Below are positions 9,433-16,877 of a DNA stretch of 30,550 nucleotides, piece by piece. Position numbers and translations under genes: made by a program. The number at the start of each line of letters is the position of its first letter. Positions within the stretch are counted from its first letter, which is position 1. Source of the DNA: DAIOFH01 sp036745875 (GTDB lineage: Bacteria > Planctomycetota > SZUA-567); the NCBI GenBank assembly GCA_036745875.1, contig DAIOFH010000037.1:1-30550 (forward strand). Reading direction: 5' to 3'. The notes beneath the pieces were generated by a model, which saw nothing but the letters and a program-made list of their open reading frames with translations, ran no database searches and was not told where the DNA came from.

Positions 9433-9526
9433 GTTACCCCCGATCCCCACTGCCTTTGCGATAATGCGTCTGTTTATTAACTCCTACGGAAACATACGGT
9501 TCGTCACTATTTCCATCCCCTGGCAG

Positions 9527-9766
9527 TCATACGAAAACAGCCTCCTCCTGGTTGAGCGCGTCGATGATTTCGGGAATTTGCCAGGCGGGAAAGACCGCAA
9601 GCAGCTCCTGCCGACGCAAGGCGACACCGAGGCGACACCCTACAGGTGTAGACGCTTCCTCTGTGTCAAGTGAGCGCCAGATACCCCGTAGCGCGTCCAG
9701 ATCAGGTATATTTTCGAAAGGAATTGATTTTTTGGAGTTGAATAGTGCACTTTGTTTGAGTACCAT
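9527..9766 (-). CDS. Hypothetical protein, 79 aa
   Basis: Starts MVLKQSALFNSKKS after AAGGATGG and ends ...DALNQEEAVFV. No family recognised. I chose ATG 9766 because the frame upstream has the composition of a shadow and no good ribosome binding site. It lies between the HTH regulator and the initiator-like gene, in the likely replication operon. Confidence 0.55.
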   Translation of the reverse strand: MVLKQSALFNSKKSIPFENIPDLDALRGIWRSLDTEEASTPVGCRLGVALRRQELLAVFPAWQIPEIIDALNQEEAVFV

Positions 9767-9842
9767 GTTTCCATCCTTTTTATGGCGCTGCCCGCGCTGG
9801 TTATCTGCCCCCGGTCGCCCGCCGGGGGCGTGTTGTTTCTGA

Positions 9843-10067
9843 TCAAGCTCCCGCTGTCTCATACTTGCGTTCGTCGAAAGCTTTGACAGCCTTCCCCCGT
9901 GCCTGATACCAACGACGGATCGCCGCAACATCGGTCGGAGTAAAAACCCGCTTGCCGCCGATCCGCATGGACGCTTCCGGCGCGCCGCTTTTCCGAATCG
10001 CCGCAATAAGACGATCCTTCTTTATTCCAAGATGCTCCGCAGTCTCTCCACTCGAAAAACCGATCAT
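9843..10067 (-). CDS. Small HTH (MerR/excisionase-like) protein
   Basis: A 74-aa protein. Residues 1-60 read as an excisionase-type winged HTH: SSGETAEHLGIKKDRLIAAI, then KRVFTPTDVAAIRRWYQ. GAGAGGATAAAGCT precedes the ATG. It is the first gene after the terminator at 10176-10212, so it probably opens the replication operon and may regulate it or act as an excision factor. The upstream spacer has no clear sigma-70 promoter, although TTGACT lies at 10137-10142. Confidence 0.7.
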   Translation of the reverse strand: MIGFSSGETAEHLGIKKDRLIAAIRKSGAPEASMRIGGKRVFTPTDVAAIRRWYQARGKAVKAFDERKYETAGA

Positions 10068-10175
10068 AGCTTTATCCTCTCTTTAAAAACGGTATAGGGA
10101 TACGGGCGAAGTTGGCGATGGTGTAATTTTATGGATAAAGTCAAAATGCGGTGTGAAGTGATGTTGAAGTTATGC

Positions 10176-10212
10176 AAAAATAACTGCCAACCCTTGAATG
10201 GATTGGCAGTTA
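10176..10212 (-). terminator. Rho-independent terminator of the AT-rich cassette
   Basis: A 10-bp perfect stem TAACTGCCAA/TTGGCAGTTA (10181-10190/10203-10212), followed on the minus strand by five T residues (10180-10176). It lies 40 bp after the stop of the 400-aa gene and separates the cassette from the replication operon. Confidence 0.8.
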
Positions 10213-10251
10213 TAGGGAATTTTTATTTTTGAAGTAACGCTTAAGAAACGA

Positions 10252-11454
10252 TTATAAGTCAGTAAAAATATCCGCAACAGCGTCTACTCGGTAAAGGTAT
10301 TTTTCATTGCCTTTGCCACCGTCTGCTCGTTGAATCCATCCATCTAAATTACTATTCCGAAACCGCGCTAATCGTTGTTTTATTGCTCCGGTTAGCTGGC
10401 AACCATACACCCTGGCAAGCTCTGCTGCTGGACAATAACCAAAAACAATGATATGTCCTTGGGTATATGATAGCAGATTGACACCGACACTTTTTATACC
10501 TTGATGGGAATCGTCTTCCTTATGGTTTACAATAGGAAATTGAGGGTTATTCTTTTTTTTTTCTTGTGAACGCTGAATTTCAGATGGATCTTGTCCATCT
10601 CTTAGCGGGTAATATTTAGCCTGCCCCCACAGTTTAACTGTTTGTCTCTGGTATTCCTCGAACACATGGATACTATCAACCGATATTTGAGGAAAACCCT
10701 CTTTTTCCTCTATATAAATTCTTCCGCCGCTCGGAAATGTAAATATCCCTTGTTCAAATTTCGGAATCTCAATCTCAGGGGTAACTACCAGTAGCTTAAA
10801 CTCCAGAATTTTGGCTAAAGTTAAAATCCAATCTAAATGATGTTCGGGAGCAATTGCAATAAAATCAGCACGAGAACATGAGCACTTGTAATCTTCGCAA
10901 TCATTTATTGGAAAGGCGTCAATTTCGGGGTCACCATATTCTTCGACAAGTTCGTCATGAATATAATCGTAACGCTCAGTAGAAACGTTCACCTCTTTTT
11001 GGAAGAAAACAGCCGGTGGACGTGATATAGTTCGTGACCTAATACCGCATTCTTTAGGAAGATTTAAGGTTACTGATCTTTTCTGGCATAGCGAAGATAC
11101 GTCTATTCCCATTCCGTAAAACGACAAGCCCGTCCACCGGGTAACTCCGTCAGAAAACTCATTTTTCCCCGTATAGTAAGAACCTAGCGCAGGGATTAAG
11201 TGATTGGTCCGATTCGACTCGTGATCAATATACTCAGAAACACATTCTTCTAAAACAGGATAACTATACGCATCAAAATCGAGATATTCCCCTTCAAATG
11301 TAACAGACAATATTCTCTTTGAAGAAAAGTATGATGCCCCATCTTTCATTCCGTAATACTGAATATATGCATCAAGTAAATGCATGTATTCATCCCATGT
11401 ATTGCGGGCTTCTAAAATAATGGCATTATTGGATAATGAATTTTGCGTTGTCAT
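10252..11454 (-). CDS. Unknown 400-aa protein, cargo of the AT-rich cassette
   Basis: I recognise no family. ATG 11454 is chosen over 11472 because GGACGGAAAG lies just upstream. The protein has no signal peptide or membrane helix. A small cysteine cluster (CEDYKCSCS, about 186-193) precedes hydrophobic strands (FIAIAPEHH, FKLLVVTPEIE). The C-terminal 70 residues (AAELARVYGCQLTGAIKQRLARFR...KYLYRVDAVADIF) look like an HTH or similar DNA-binding region. The DNA is more AT-rich than its neighbours, suggesting separate acquisition. It lies after a candidate structured leader and before a terminator, downstream of the XRE-ImmA gene. A defence or regulatory role is possible but not shown. Confidence 0.8.
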   Translation of the reverse strand: MTTQNSLSNNAIILEARNTWDEYMHLLDAYIQYYGMKDGASYFSSKRILSVTFEGEYLDFDAYSYPVLEECVSEYIDHESNRTNHLIPALGSYYTGKNEFSDGVTRWTGLSFYGMGIDVSSLCQKRSVTLNLPKECGIRSRTISRPPAVFFQKEVNVSTERYDYIHDELVEEYGDPEIDAFPINDCEDYKCSCSRADFIAIAPEHHLDWILTLAKILEFKLLVVTPEIEIPKFEQGIFTFPSGGRIYIEEKEGFPQISVDSIHVFEEYQRQTVKLWGQAKYYPLRDGQDPSEIQRSQEKKKNNPQFPIVNHKEDDSHQGIKSVGVNLLSYTQGHIIVFGYCPAAELARVYGCQLTGAIKQRLARFRNSNLDGWIQRADGGKGNEKYLYRVDAVADIFTDL

Positions 11455-11485
11455 CTTTCCGTCCTTGCCCAACGGCCTTGCGTAG

Positions 11486-11551
11486 AAAAAGGGGCGGGCG
11501 GTCGCAAGTTACCGCTTTTCAGCCCGGTTAATTAGGCCGGGCCTAGCCCCT
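11486..11551 (-). ncRNA. Candidate three-way-junction RNA ending in a U-run
   Basis: On the minus strand three stems fit together. P1 AGGGGC/GCCCCT (11551-11546 with 11495-11490) encloses P2 GCCCGG/CCGGGC (11542-11537 with 11527-11522, 9-nt loop) and P3 GCGGT/ACCGC (11515-11511 with 11502-11498, 8-nt loop). P1 closes directly onto TTTTT. It lies between the ImmA/IrrE gene and the 400-aa gene, 31 nt before the latter's ATG. It could be an attenuator, a riboswitch-like leader or a small RNA. I match it to no known family. Confidence 0.45.
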
Positions 11552-11594
11552 GAAATTAGTCTATGCTTCGTCAGCATTGGATATTTCACCACAT

Positions 11595-12674
11595 TTAACG
11601 AATGATCCTTAAAGGCGTTGCGTGTGTGTGAATCAACATGTCAAATACCAGAGCACTCAAATCGTGGGGATGCATCGAAAATTCTTTGGCGATATCAACG
11701 ACTGTTTTCCCCTCCCTTTTCAGCGCAGAGAAAACTTTGAGAAATATTTGCGACTGCTCAGGCAGGGCTGGCTCTGGTTCGTTCGCTCTGCCATATTTAT
11801 TCACGGTGATGTTGTTGCTACGAAAAGTCCACTCGGTTATTTGATTAAGCTGATAAAGTCTGTAATTCAAAGCGAGAAGTGATACTTTCCATTTCTTCTT
11901 GTGTGAAATTAGGGATCCAACCGTGGCATTACGGGGGAAGGCCCCGATCATAGCACGCTTGGGCATCAAAAAAGCCGAAGCGAACAAATTGGCTTCCTTT
12001 TCTTTGTCCTTCGAACTGATCGCGCTTGGATCGTGATCACCGTGCAAAACAAGATGTCCTAATTCGTGGGCGATATCGAATCGTGAGCGCTCTGCGGTTT
12101 TGTACGGGTTGTAAAGAATGAACGGCCTATCATTCCTCCAGAAAGAAAAACCATCAGTATTCTTTTTCTTTTCGGGAAGTGAAAAAACCATAATGCCTTT
12201 GGATTCAACCAGGTTGAGCATATTAGGGATCGGAGATAAGCCCAATCCCCATCCCTGCCTAAGCTGCTCGGCCAGGGCCTCTATAAGCGGGTCGTTATAC
12301 TGAGACATTTCGCTGGAGTAAGAGGGAACTTCTACCGCAGGAAGATTAAAATTTTCATCAATCCAGCGGGTAATTTCCATTGCCATTTGCCCATAACAAA
12401 GGTTCTGATCGCGATCAAGAGCAGACATCCTAGATGCCGCCCGAAAATAAACCTGTTCCGACATCAGTGTTTCAGGATCATCCAACCAGAAGAACTCGGC
12501 TGGAACCTCAAGGGCCTTGGCAAGTTTAGCAATATTTTCTGGCCGTGGATCAACATCCTTCCCGTTTTCATAGTCACTAATAGTCCGCACACTGACCGTC
12601 GATTTTTTAGCCAGGGTGCCAATCGTATATCTTCGATATTTGCGAGCGAACAAAAGCCTTGATCTATTTATCAT
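11595..12674 (-). CDS. XRE-family regulator fused to ImmA/IrrE metallopeptidase
   Basis: A 359-aa protein. The N-terminal XRE HTH covers about residues 8-62 (TIGTLAKKSTVSVRTISDYENG). The ImmA/IrrE (M78) zinc peptidase domain holds HELGH at 203-207 and the third-ligand region KEKEANLFASAFLMP (E227), so it looks catalytically complete. In the ICEBs1 family, ImmA cleaves the ImmR repressor to switch on an element. Fused forms are thought to combine operator binding with self or partner cleavage. Its ATG overlaps the stop of the upstream 224-aa gene (ATGA), so the two form a tight pair. The operator-like palindrome at 13416-13433 is its likely target. Confidence 0.92.
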   Translation of the reverse strand: MINRSRLLFARKYRRYTIGTLAKKSTVSVRTISDYENGKDVDPRPENIAKLAKALEVPAEFFWLDDPETLMSEQVYFRAASRMSALDRDQNLCYGQMAMEITRWIDENFNLPAVEVPSYSSEMSQYNDPLIEALAEQLRQGWGLGLSPIPNMLNLVESKGIMVFSLPEKKKNTDGFSFWRNDRPFILYNPYKTAERSRFDIAHELGHLVLHGDHDPSAISSKDKEKEANLFASAFLMPKRAMIGAFPRNATVGSLISHKKKWKVSLLALNYRLYQLNQITEWTFRSNNITVNKYGRANEPEPALPEQSQIFLKVFSALKREGKTVVDIAKEFSMHPHDLSALVFDMLIHTHATPLRIIR

Positions 12675-13345
12675 GACGGAATATTCTCTTTGCGCTCCAC
12701 ATAGACAATGGCAGCTTCATCAAACACCTGCTCCTGGGCAGACGTAACACTTACTTCGTCAATGTGGATGGGGTCAAAATCGATAACTCTTTCTGGATCC
12801 CATGTAGATGGTTTACCGTTTACGGTACCGATAGGTACTGCTAATCGCATTTGAATGATACCGGTCGATTCATCAAAATCATGTAACAGAAACCAAAGAA
12901 TTTGGCCGGATTCGATGGCTGGAGCTCCCGAGGAGGTGAAGCCTGGAAATAGAGATAGCTGCTTGGCATTCTCTTTTATTGCAGCCAAGGACATCATGCC
13001 CTTTTTGCCTTTGGTTCTGACGCCTTCCCCAGTAAAATCGGCATGGTTGACGACAATAGCAATAGTTTTATCTGAAGACACAGCGCGTTCGTGATTATTA
13101 ACGCTTTCCGTAATATAGCCATATTCTGCAGGAAGAACGGTACGAAGCATCCCGGTCGTTTCAATGTATGCCATTTGCCCCGCTGCCGTTTTTGGATAAC
13201 ATGCTGCTCTATAAGATCTATATTTCGCGTATCCCGCCTTGATAGATTCGATAATTGGCTCTGGTCCAAAGCCAAAATAATGCAACATTTTCTCATGGCA
13301 AGTCTTCTCTGAAGTATCATGCAACTCACTAAAATTACTAGACAT
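12671..13345 (-). CDS. Unknown 224-aa partner of the XRE-ImmA protein
   Basis: I recognise no family. ATG 13345 is chosen because GGAG lies 6 nt upstream; the earlier ATG at 13360 has none. The C-terminal half looks like beta strands with hydrophobic runs (GQILWFLLHDFDE, IIQMRLAVPIG) and ends in DEAAIVYVERKENIPS. It is translationally coupled to the XRE-ImmA gene and is the first gene after a good promoter with palindromes. Two-gene units of an unknown protein plus XRE-ImmA recall toxin-antitoxin or induction modules, but its role remains unknown. Confidence 0.8.
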   Translation of the reverse strand: MSSNFSELHDTSEKTCHEKMLHYFGFGPEPIIESIKAGYAKYRSYRAACYPKTAAGQMAYIETTGMLRTVLPAEYGYITESVNNHERAVSSDKTIAIVVNHADFTGEGVRTKGKKGMMSLAAIKENAKQLSLFPGFTSSGAPAIESGQILWFLLHDFDESTGIIQMRLAVPIGTVNGKPSTWDPERVIDFDPIHIDEVSVTSAQEQVFDEAAIVYVERKENIPS

Positions 13346-13386
13346 ATGGTTCTCCATCAAACGAACGAGGTTGAATTCTGCCGATA

Positions 13387-13415
13387 TTTATACCTCATTT
13401 GATGTCGAAAATCAA
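13387..13415 (-). promoter_or_regulatory. Promoter of the AT-rich XRE-ImmA cassette
   Basis: Read on the minus strand: TTGATT (13410-13415), a 17-bp spacer, then TATAAA (13387-13392). Transcription should begin near 13380, giving a leader of about 35 nt before ATG 13345. An inverted repeat TTTGAT/ATCAAA (13398-13403/13411-13416) overlaps the spacer and -35 box. Confidence 0.65.
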
Positions 13416-13433
13416 ACATTTTCCAGAAAATGT
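13416..13433. promoter_or_regulatory. 18-bp palindromic operator candidate
   Basis: ACATTTTC-CA-GAAAATGT is a perfect 8-bp inverted repeat directly upstream of the cassette's -35 box. A dyad of this size is typical for XRE-type dimers, so autorepression by the XRE-ImmA protein is likely by inference. Confidence 0.55.
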
Positions 13434-13522
13434 AGTCACTTTCACAGTATTTCCATTTCCCGAATCATGTTGTTCGTTGCTACCTATTTTCCCTCCTCAT
13501 GATTTTTATCATTTTAACATCA

Positions 13523-13542
13523 GCCCCGACCGAAGCCGGGGC
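13523..13542 (-). terminator. Hairpin with UUCG loop after the 71-aa gene
   Basis: On the minus strand GCCCCGGC-TTCG-GTCGGGGC forms an 8-bp stem (one G-U pair) with the very stable UUCG tetraloop, 10 bp after the stop of the 71-aa gene. The U-run behind it is poor, so termination may be partial. Confidence 0.6.
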
Positions 13543-13552
13543 GAATGTCGAT

Positions 13553-13768
13553 TCAACCGGCATTACTACATGCGCTTCCAGACTTTGTTTTGTGCGGACG
13601 TTCGCGCCGTTTCGGCGCAGAATCAAGATGAGGCGGAGAAATAATTCGCAGAGACGGCTGATCGACAGCGTCAGGAAAAGCCCGGCGCAATGCTTGTTCG
13701 AGTATTGTAAGAGAACGGTGGAATTCCGAAATCGCTTTCCGCAAGCCGGGATCGTTAAGATCGTTCAT
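13553..13768 (-). CDS. Hypothetical protein, 71 aa
   Basis: Starts MNDLNDPGLRKAISEFHRSLTILEQALRRAF, which looks like an amphipathic helix, and ends in a basic, disordered-looking tail. No family recognised. It follows the 103-aa gene by 11 bp and is closed by a UUCG hairpin, so yggL-like, 103-aa and 71-aa genes may form one operon. Confidence 0.5.
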   Translation of the reverse strand: MNDLNDPGLRKAISEFHRSLTILEQALRRAFPDAVDQPSLRIISPPHLDSAPKRRERPHKTKSGSACSNAG

Positions 13769-13779
13769 TGCCTACCCTC

Positions 13780-14091
13780 CTATGCCATCTGCGAAGAGGT
13801 AACAACCCGCATTTTCGACTGGCGCTTTTTAGCTTCGGCAGGCTTAATACGGGACTGAATGTCGGAATTACCGGAAGGAACAACCGAGAAGGAAGACTTA
13901 TTCGTGCTGCGCCTGTAATCTCTGAGTAGATTTTGAGATTCTTCGAGAGTATCCACAGCGAAACTCAGCCAGTAATGAATATCTGAATAACAAAGCATCC
14001 GGTAATGTGCCTCGACGTGCTTTCGCAAACTCTTAAACTTCTCAAAATCCCAATTGCTGAAATCCCATTCATTTTCATTACAAATATCCAT
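13780..14091 (-). CDS. Hypothetical protein, 103 aa
   Basis: Begins MDICNENEWDFSNWDFEKF after GGAGTGAATT. The first 70 residues are rich in aromatic residues and helical (LRKHVEAHYRMLCYSDIHYWLSFAVDTLEESQNLL); the C-terminal tail is basic and probably disordered. No family recognised. The 170 bp between it and the YggL-family gene hold no gene that I can support. Confidence 0.55.
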   Translation of the reverse strand: MDICNENEWDFSNWDFEKFKSLRKHVEAHYRMLCYSDIHYWLSFAVDTLEESQNLLRDYRRSTNKSSFSVVPSGNSDIQSRIKPAEAKKRQSKMRVVTSSQMA

Positions 14092-14261
14092 AATTCACTC
14101 CATTCTAACCGGCAAAATGCCGATACTAAGAATGGGCCGCGACGCTTGCCGTACACAGACTTGCGGTCAAGGGGTGTGTCGGTGGTTTGAGCACTGGCAT
14201 GCCCCGCTTTTTACGGCCCGAAATTTTACCTCCTATAATCAATCTGACAAACCTGTTAAGA

Positions 14262-14603
14262 TCATGTTTCGGCAAAAATATACTTGGGTGGATACCACTG
14301 ATCAAACAACTTGCTCATGTGATATTTTTCCACCATGGAATTAGCCGAAAGCCAACGCCCAAGCTCTTCCTGCTGCGTAACCGACACGGAGCCGCGCTTC
14401 GAAGCGCTAGAGACCACATACACATGGCCGTAGTGGCCACCGCCGCCAACTGAAAGAGCAAGACCTTCGACAGCCTCAATAAAATCGTCAACCCATTGGT
14501 CTAGATCATTTTCATCAAGCGTTTTCACCAGACTGACTTCCAGCTTAAACCCCAGCTCCTGGAACTCTCCCTTTCGAAGTTTTTTCCGAAGACGTTTATT
14601 CAT
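14262..14603 (-). CDS. YggL family (DUF469) 50S ribosome-binding protein
   Basis: A 113-aa protein with the family's hallmarks: a basic N-terminus RLRKKLRKGEFQELGF nearly matching E. coli YggL (RLRKKMHIDEFQELGF), the central DDFIEAVE helix, a GGGG turn, a T-x(5)-LGRWL helix and the C-terminal KLFDQWY (YggL ELFDVWW). YggL binds the 50S ribosomal subunit in E. coli. GGAGACAG precedes the ATG. The gene has its own candidate promoter. A ribosome-associated protein as element cargo is unusual. Confidence 0.85.
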   Translation of the reverse strand: MNKRLRKKLRKGEFQELGFKLEVSLVKTLDENDLDQWVDDFIEAVEGLALSVGGGGHYGHVYVVSSASKRGSVSVTQQEELGRWLSANSMVEKYHMSKLFDQWYPPKYIFAET

Positions 14604-14906
14604 CGCTTCTGTCTCCGATCAAATCATCAAAAAACAACTCATTAATTTACAAGGAGTTATGAATAAATACCGTTTTTCGATAGTAATTCAATAACCAAAC
14701 GAGGCGTTTAAAGGCGTTTTAAGCGTGTTCGATCATTCGATTAATACCTCTGCGTTCCCGCATTGTCAAAATGCCGTGGTGGGCATTTGTGGGGCTTTGG
14801 CAGCGGCGTTTTCCGCATCAGTCGTCATTATATTGTTGGCTTCACCGGAACGATCATTTTGCGGACATGCGCAAAATGGTTGTTCTGTGAGTATGTCGCC
14901 GATCCT
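14604..14906. promoter_or_regulatory. Intergenic region with YggL-gene promoter and a hairpin after higA
   Basis: No gene is seen. On the minus strand a promoter-like TTGAAT (14686-14691), 16-bp spacer and TATTTA (14664-14669) precede the YggL-family gene. Two imperfect tandem copies of GGCGTTTAAA lie near 14702-14722. A perfect 9-bp inverted repeat CATTTTGCG/CGCAAAATG (14855-14863/14870-14878) follows higA by 28 bp and may be a weak terminator or an operator. Confidence 0.45.
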
Positions 14907-15242
14907 TCACTCCGCGCCGACAGGTTCCATGGGTTTGATCTTCCCGGCGATTTTCTTGTCCCGCCTTTCCTTGTAAGCCTTGGTCAGATCATGAAGCATC
15001 TGGGCATTCATCCACATTTGAGGGGTGGTATTCAGCGCTGCCGCCCATTTGAAAGCCATGTCCATCGTCAAGCCGCGACGCCCGACGACTATGGACGAAA
15101 TAACGCAGGGGTCAACACCAATGTGTCGGGCAAAAGCAGACTGGGTTATCCCCATCGGTTCCAGAAAACCTTCCACCAACATTTCACCGGCAGTGGGCAA
15201 AGGGGTTTTCATGTTTTTGTAATCAGGCTGTAACTTATTCAT
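14907..15242 (-). CDS. higA: HigA-family antitoxin (XRE HTH)
   Basis: A 111-aa antitoxin. The HTH (about 34-60, ITQSAFARHIGVDPCVISSIVVGRRGLT) is preceded by the family-typical GEMLVEGFLEPMG (usual form GEVLLEEFLKPLG) and followed by TPQMWMNAQMLHDL. It starts 14 bp after higB, in the toxin-first order typical of higBA. It should neutralise HigB and repress the promoter at 15566-15594, whose spacer holds palindromic ATGTAC-like sequence. Confidence 0.93.
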   Translation of the reverse strand: MNKLQPDYKNMKTPLPTAGEMLVEGFLEPMGITQSAFARHIGVDPCVISSIVVGRRGLTMDMAFKWAAALNTTPQMWMNAQMLHDLTKAYKERRDKKIAGKIKPMEPVGAE

Positions 15243-15256
15243 CTATCGCTCCTTAC

Positions 15257-15538
15257 TCAATGCTTGTAATCGCAAAACTGCACATCCTTGGCACCCGCTT
15301 CCGACCAGCGAAACACTATTCGGAATTGCTGGTTCACCCGAATACTGTATAAGCCTGGCACCGATTTGATCGGCTCCAACTTATTAGAAGGGGGGATGCG
15401 AAGATCGCCCAAAGTGACGGCGATTGCAATCTGGTTGAGGCGAACCCGCACTTTTCGAACCAAATCGGACGGAACACCTTTCGGATTACCCCCTTCGTAA
15501 ATGGTCTTTGTTATTTTGTCCCCAAAAGTCTTTATCAT
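15257..15538 (-). CDS. higB: HigB-family toxin (RelE/ParE superfamily)
   Basis: A 93-aa ribosome-dependent mRNA interferase of the HigB type. Diagnostic segments are VRVRLNQIAIAVTLGDLRIPPSN, then GLYSIRVNQQFRIVFRW and the C-terminal DVQFCDYKH, which match the usual Y-S-I-R-V-N-...-R-I-x-F-x-W...DYH pattern. ATG 15538 follows GGAGATGG; the longer frame from 15589 overlaps the promoter and was rejected. The higBA pair likely stabilises the element. Confidence 0.93.
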   Translation of the reverse strand: MIKTFGDKITKTIYEGGNPKGVPSDLVRKVRVRLNQIAIAVTLGDLRIPPSNKLEPIKSVPGLYSIRVNQQFRIVFRWSEAGAKDVQFCDYKH

Positions 15539-15565
15539 TCCATCTCCGTTTATTTTGTATTTTTT

Positions 15566-15594
15566 ATTATATAGCATATATGTACACATGTCAA
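15566..15594 (-). promoter_or_regulatory. Full-consensus higBA promoter
   Basis: Read on the minus strand: TTGACA (15589-15594), exactly 17 bp, then TATAAT (15566-15571). Both boxes match the sigma-70 consensus perfectly. The spacer contains overlapping palindromic sequence (GTACAT, CATATATG), a plausible HigA operator. A promoter this strong fits an autorepressed toxin-antitoxin unit. Confidence 0.85.
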
Positions 15595-15678
15595 ATATAA
15601 ATCATTAAAATATCCCTGTCTCACAACGCCAAATCACATCTACATGATGACACGCCAGTTACACGTTTTCATTTCGAC

Positions 15679-15709
15679 AAAAAATCCCGCCTCGGTGAAT
15701 GAGACGGGA
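15679..15709 (-). terminator. Terminator of the coiled-coil gene operon
   Basis: On the minus strand TCCCGTCTC (15709-15701) pairs with GAGGCGGGA (15693-15685, one G-U pair) and is followed by six T residues. It lies 25 bp after the last of the five small coiled-coil genes and separates them from higBA. Confidence 0.8.
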
Positions 15710-15733
15710 AGAATATCATGCCGACGTCCGGCC

Positions 15734-15940
15734 TCAACCCGCGACCGGGTTCATATCCCCATCCAGCCACTGCATTTCGCCGCCCATTCGCATTCGAATG
15801 CCGCCAGTGCATTGGCCAACCCGCATCCGCCCGTCTTCATCCATCACTGGCTTGACAAAGCGAATCAGCACATCAGGAAGTACTGTCTTTTCCCACCGTG
15901 CCGCTTCCTCTAATCGCTCGATTCTCGTTGTAAGGTTCAT
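15734..15940 (-). CDS. Small coiled-coil-leader protein E (68 aa)
   Basis: Starts MNLTTRIERLEEAARWE, one of five neighbouring proteins with a leucine-zipper-like N-terminus. The rest (DVLIRFVKPVMDEDGRMRVGQ...) is unlike the others. ATG 15940 overlaps the preceding TGA (ATGA). The upstream M in the same frame lies inside the previous gene. No function known. Confidence 0.65.
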   Translation of the reverse strand: MNLTTRIERLEEAARWEKTVLPDVLIRFVKPVMDEDGRMRVGQCTGGIRMRMGGEMQWLDGDMNPVAG

Positions 15941-16176
15941 TTCAATTCTCCTGTCAAAATAAGTCGGCATAACTCTTCATCATCCATTCTGGCCAATCTA
16001 GCGTCGAGTTCCGGATCACCTGGCTCTTTTTCGCCCTCGGCGATCAGCGCGTCCAATTCCTCATCGGTCATTTCTGTGAATTGATGTTCCATCGCCTTTA
16101 TCGCAGCTTGTAATGCAGCGTCATGGCATTTTCCCCTCATTGATTCCAATTTTTCGATGCGTCGAAGTAAACTCAT
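15937..16176 (-). CDS. Small coiled-coil-leader protein D (79 aa)
   Basis: Starts MSLLRRIEKLESMRGKC, nearly the same as protein B. The rest is acidic, with EMTDEELDALIAEGEKE and MDDEELCRLIL repeats that may form helices. AGAGAGGATCTT stands upstream of the ATG. No function known; member of the five-gene set. Confidence 0.7.
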   Translation of the reverse strand: MSLLRRIEKLESMRGKCHDAALQAAIKAMEHQFTEMTDEELDALIAEGEKEPGDPELDARLARMDDEELCRLILTGELK

Positions 16177-16207
16177 AAGATCCTCTCTATCACCTGATTC
16201 GTAATGA

Positions 16208-16441
16208 CTATTTTCGTATGGATTCTATAAAATGGATCACCTCCTTCGAGACGCCTTCATCGTTCAGTCGTCCTATACGCGGGATTATTCTGATATTGTT
16301 TTCGTCGATGTCCTCGCCGCGAAACTTACGGAGGAATGCCTCCGTCGCTTCGCCAATAACGGGGTTATCTGTGCTCTTTCTTCGTTGTGCCGCCTCCAAA
16401 TATTCGACACGCCGTAGCAGTTTCACGAGCAATCCTTTCAT
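16208..16441 (-). CDS. Small coiled-coil-leader protein C (77 aa)
   Basis: Starts MKGLLVKLLRRVEYLEAAQRR; the LLRRVEYLE element lies eight residues in. The remainder (EATEAFLRKFRGEDIDE..., EVIHFIESIRK) is unlike B and D. It lies 17 bp after gene B. No function known. Confidence 0.65.
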   Translation of the reverse strand: MKGLLVKLLRRVEYLEAAQRRKSTDNPVIGEATEAFLRKFRGEDIDENNIRIIPRIGRLNDEGVSKEVIHFIESIRK

Positions 16442-16458
16442 CCCGTCACTTGCGGCAG

Positions 16459-16866
16459 TTAACCGATCTTCGCTTCCAATCGCTCCACAATCAGCAGTGC
16501 CTTTCCCAGTAGCGTCTTTTTATCCTTTGCCCGCTGCTTCCAATATACTGTGTGGTCACCGGTATCATAAGCCGCTTGCAGGGCGAGAATACGAGGTATC
16601 ATTATGGTTGTGGTGTGTTCTGCTCGTTTCGAGGCAGAAATCGCAAAATGAGCGGAATAATCGACGGTCTTTTGTGGGTGATGGCGAATTCTCTCAATCC
16701 TGTCCGCGCCTTTGATGTCAACGGGAATGCCATCCACGATAGGGTGACGCAGGGCGATTTCGGCTAAGGTCAGAGTCAGGAATTCATCATGCGTGATTAT
16801 TAATGATTTATCTGGCATGTCGGCACGCAGCTTTTCCAATCGCTCGATTCGTCGCAAAAGATTCAT
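16459..16866 (-). CDS. Small coiled-coil-leader protein B (135 aa)
   Basis: Starts MNLLRRIERLEKLRADM and is the longest of the five. The middle contains IITHDEFLTLTLAEIALRHP and the C-terminus another helix, KKTLLGKALLIVERLEAK, again with an RLE-type zipper. It follows gene A by 11 bp. No function known. Confidence 0.7.
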   Translation of the reverse strand: MNLLRRIERLEKLRADMPDKSLIITHDEFLTLTLAEIALRHPIVDGIPVDIKGADRIERIRHHPQKTVDYSAHFAISASKRAEHTTTIMIPRILALQAAYDTGDHTVYWKQRAKDKKTLLGKALLIVERLEAKIG

Positions 16867-16877
16867 GGTTTCACCCC

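Noticed and set aside
9767..10006. Upstream extension of the 79-aa gene
   Set aside because: It overlaps most of the small HTH gene in another frame and has a shadow-like, arginine-rich composition without a ribosome binding site.
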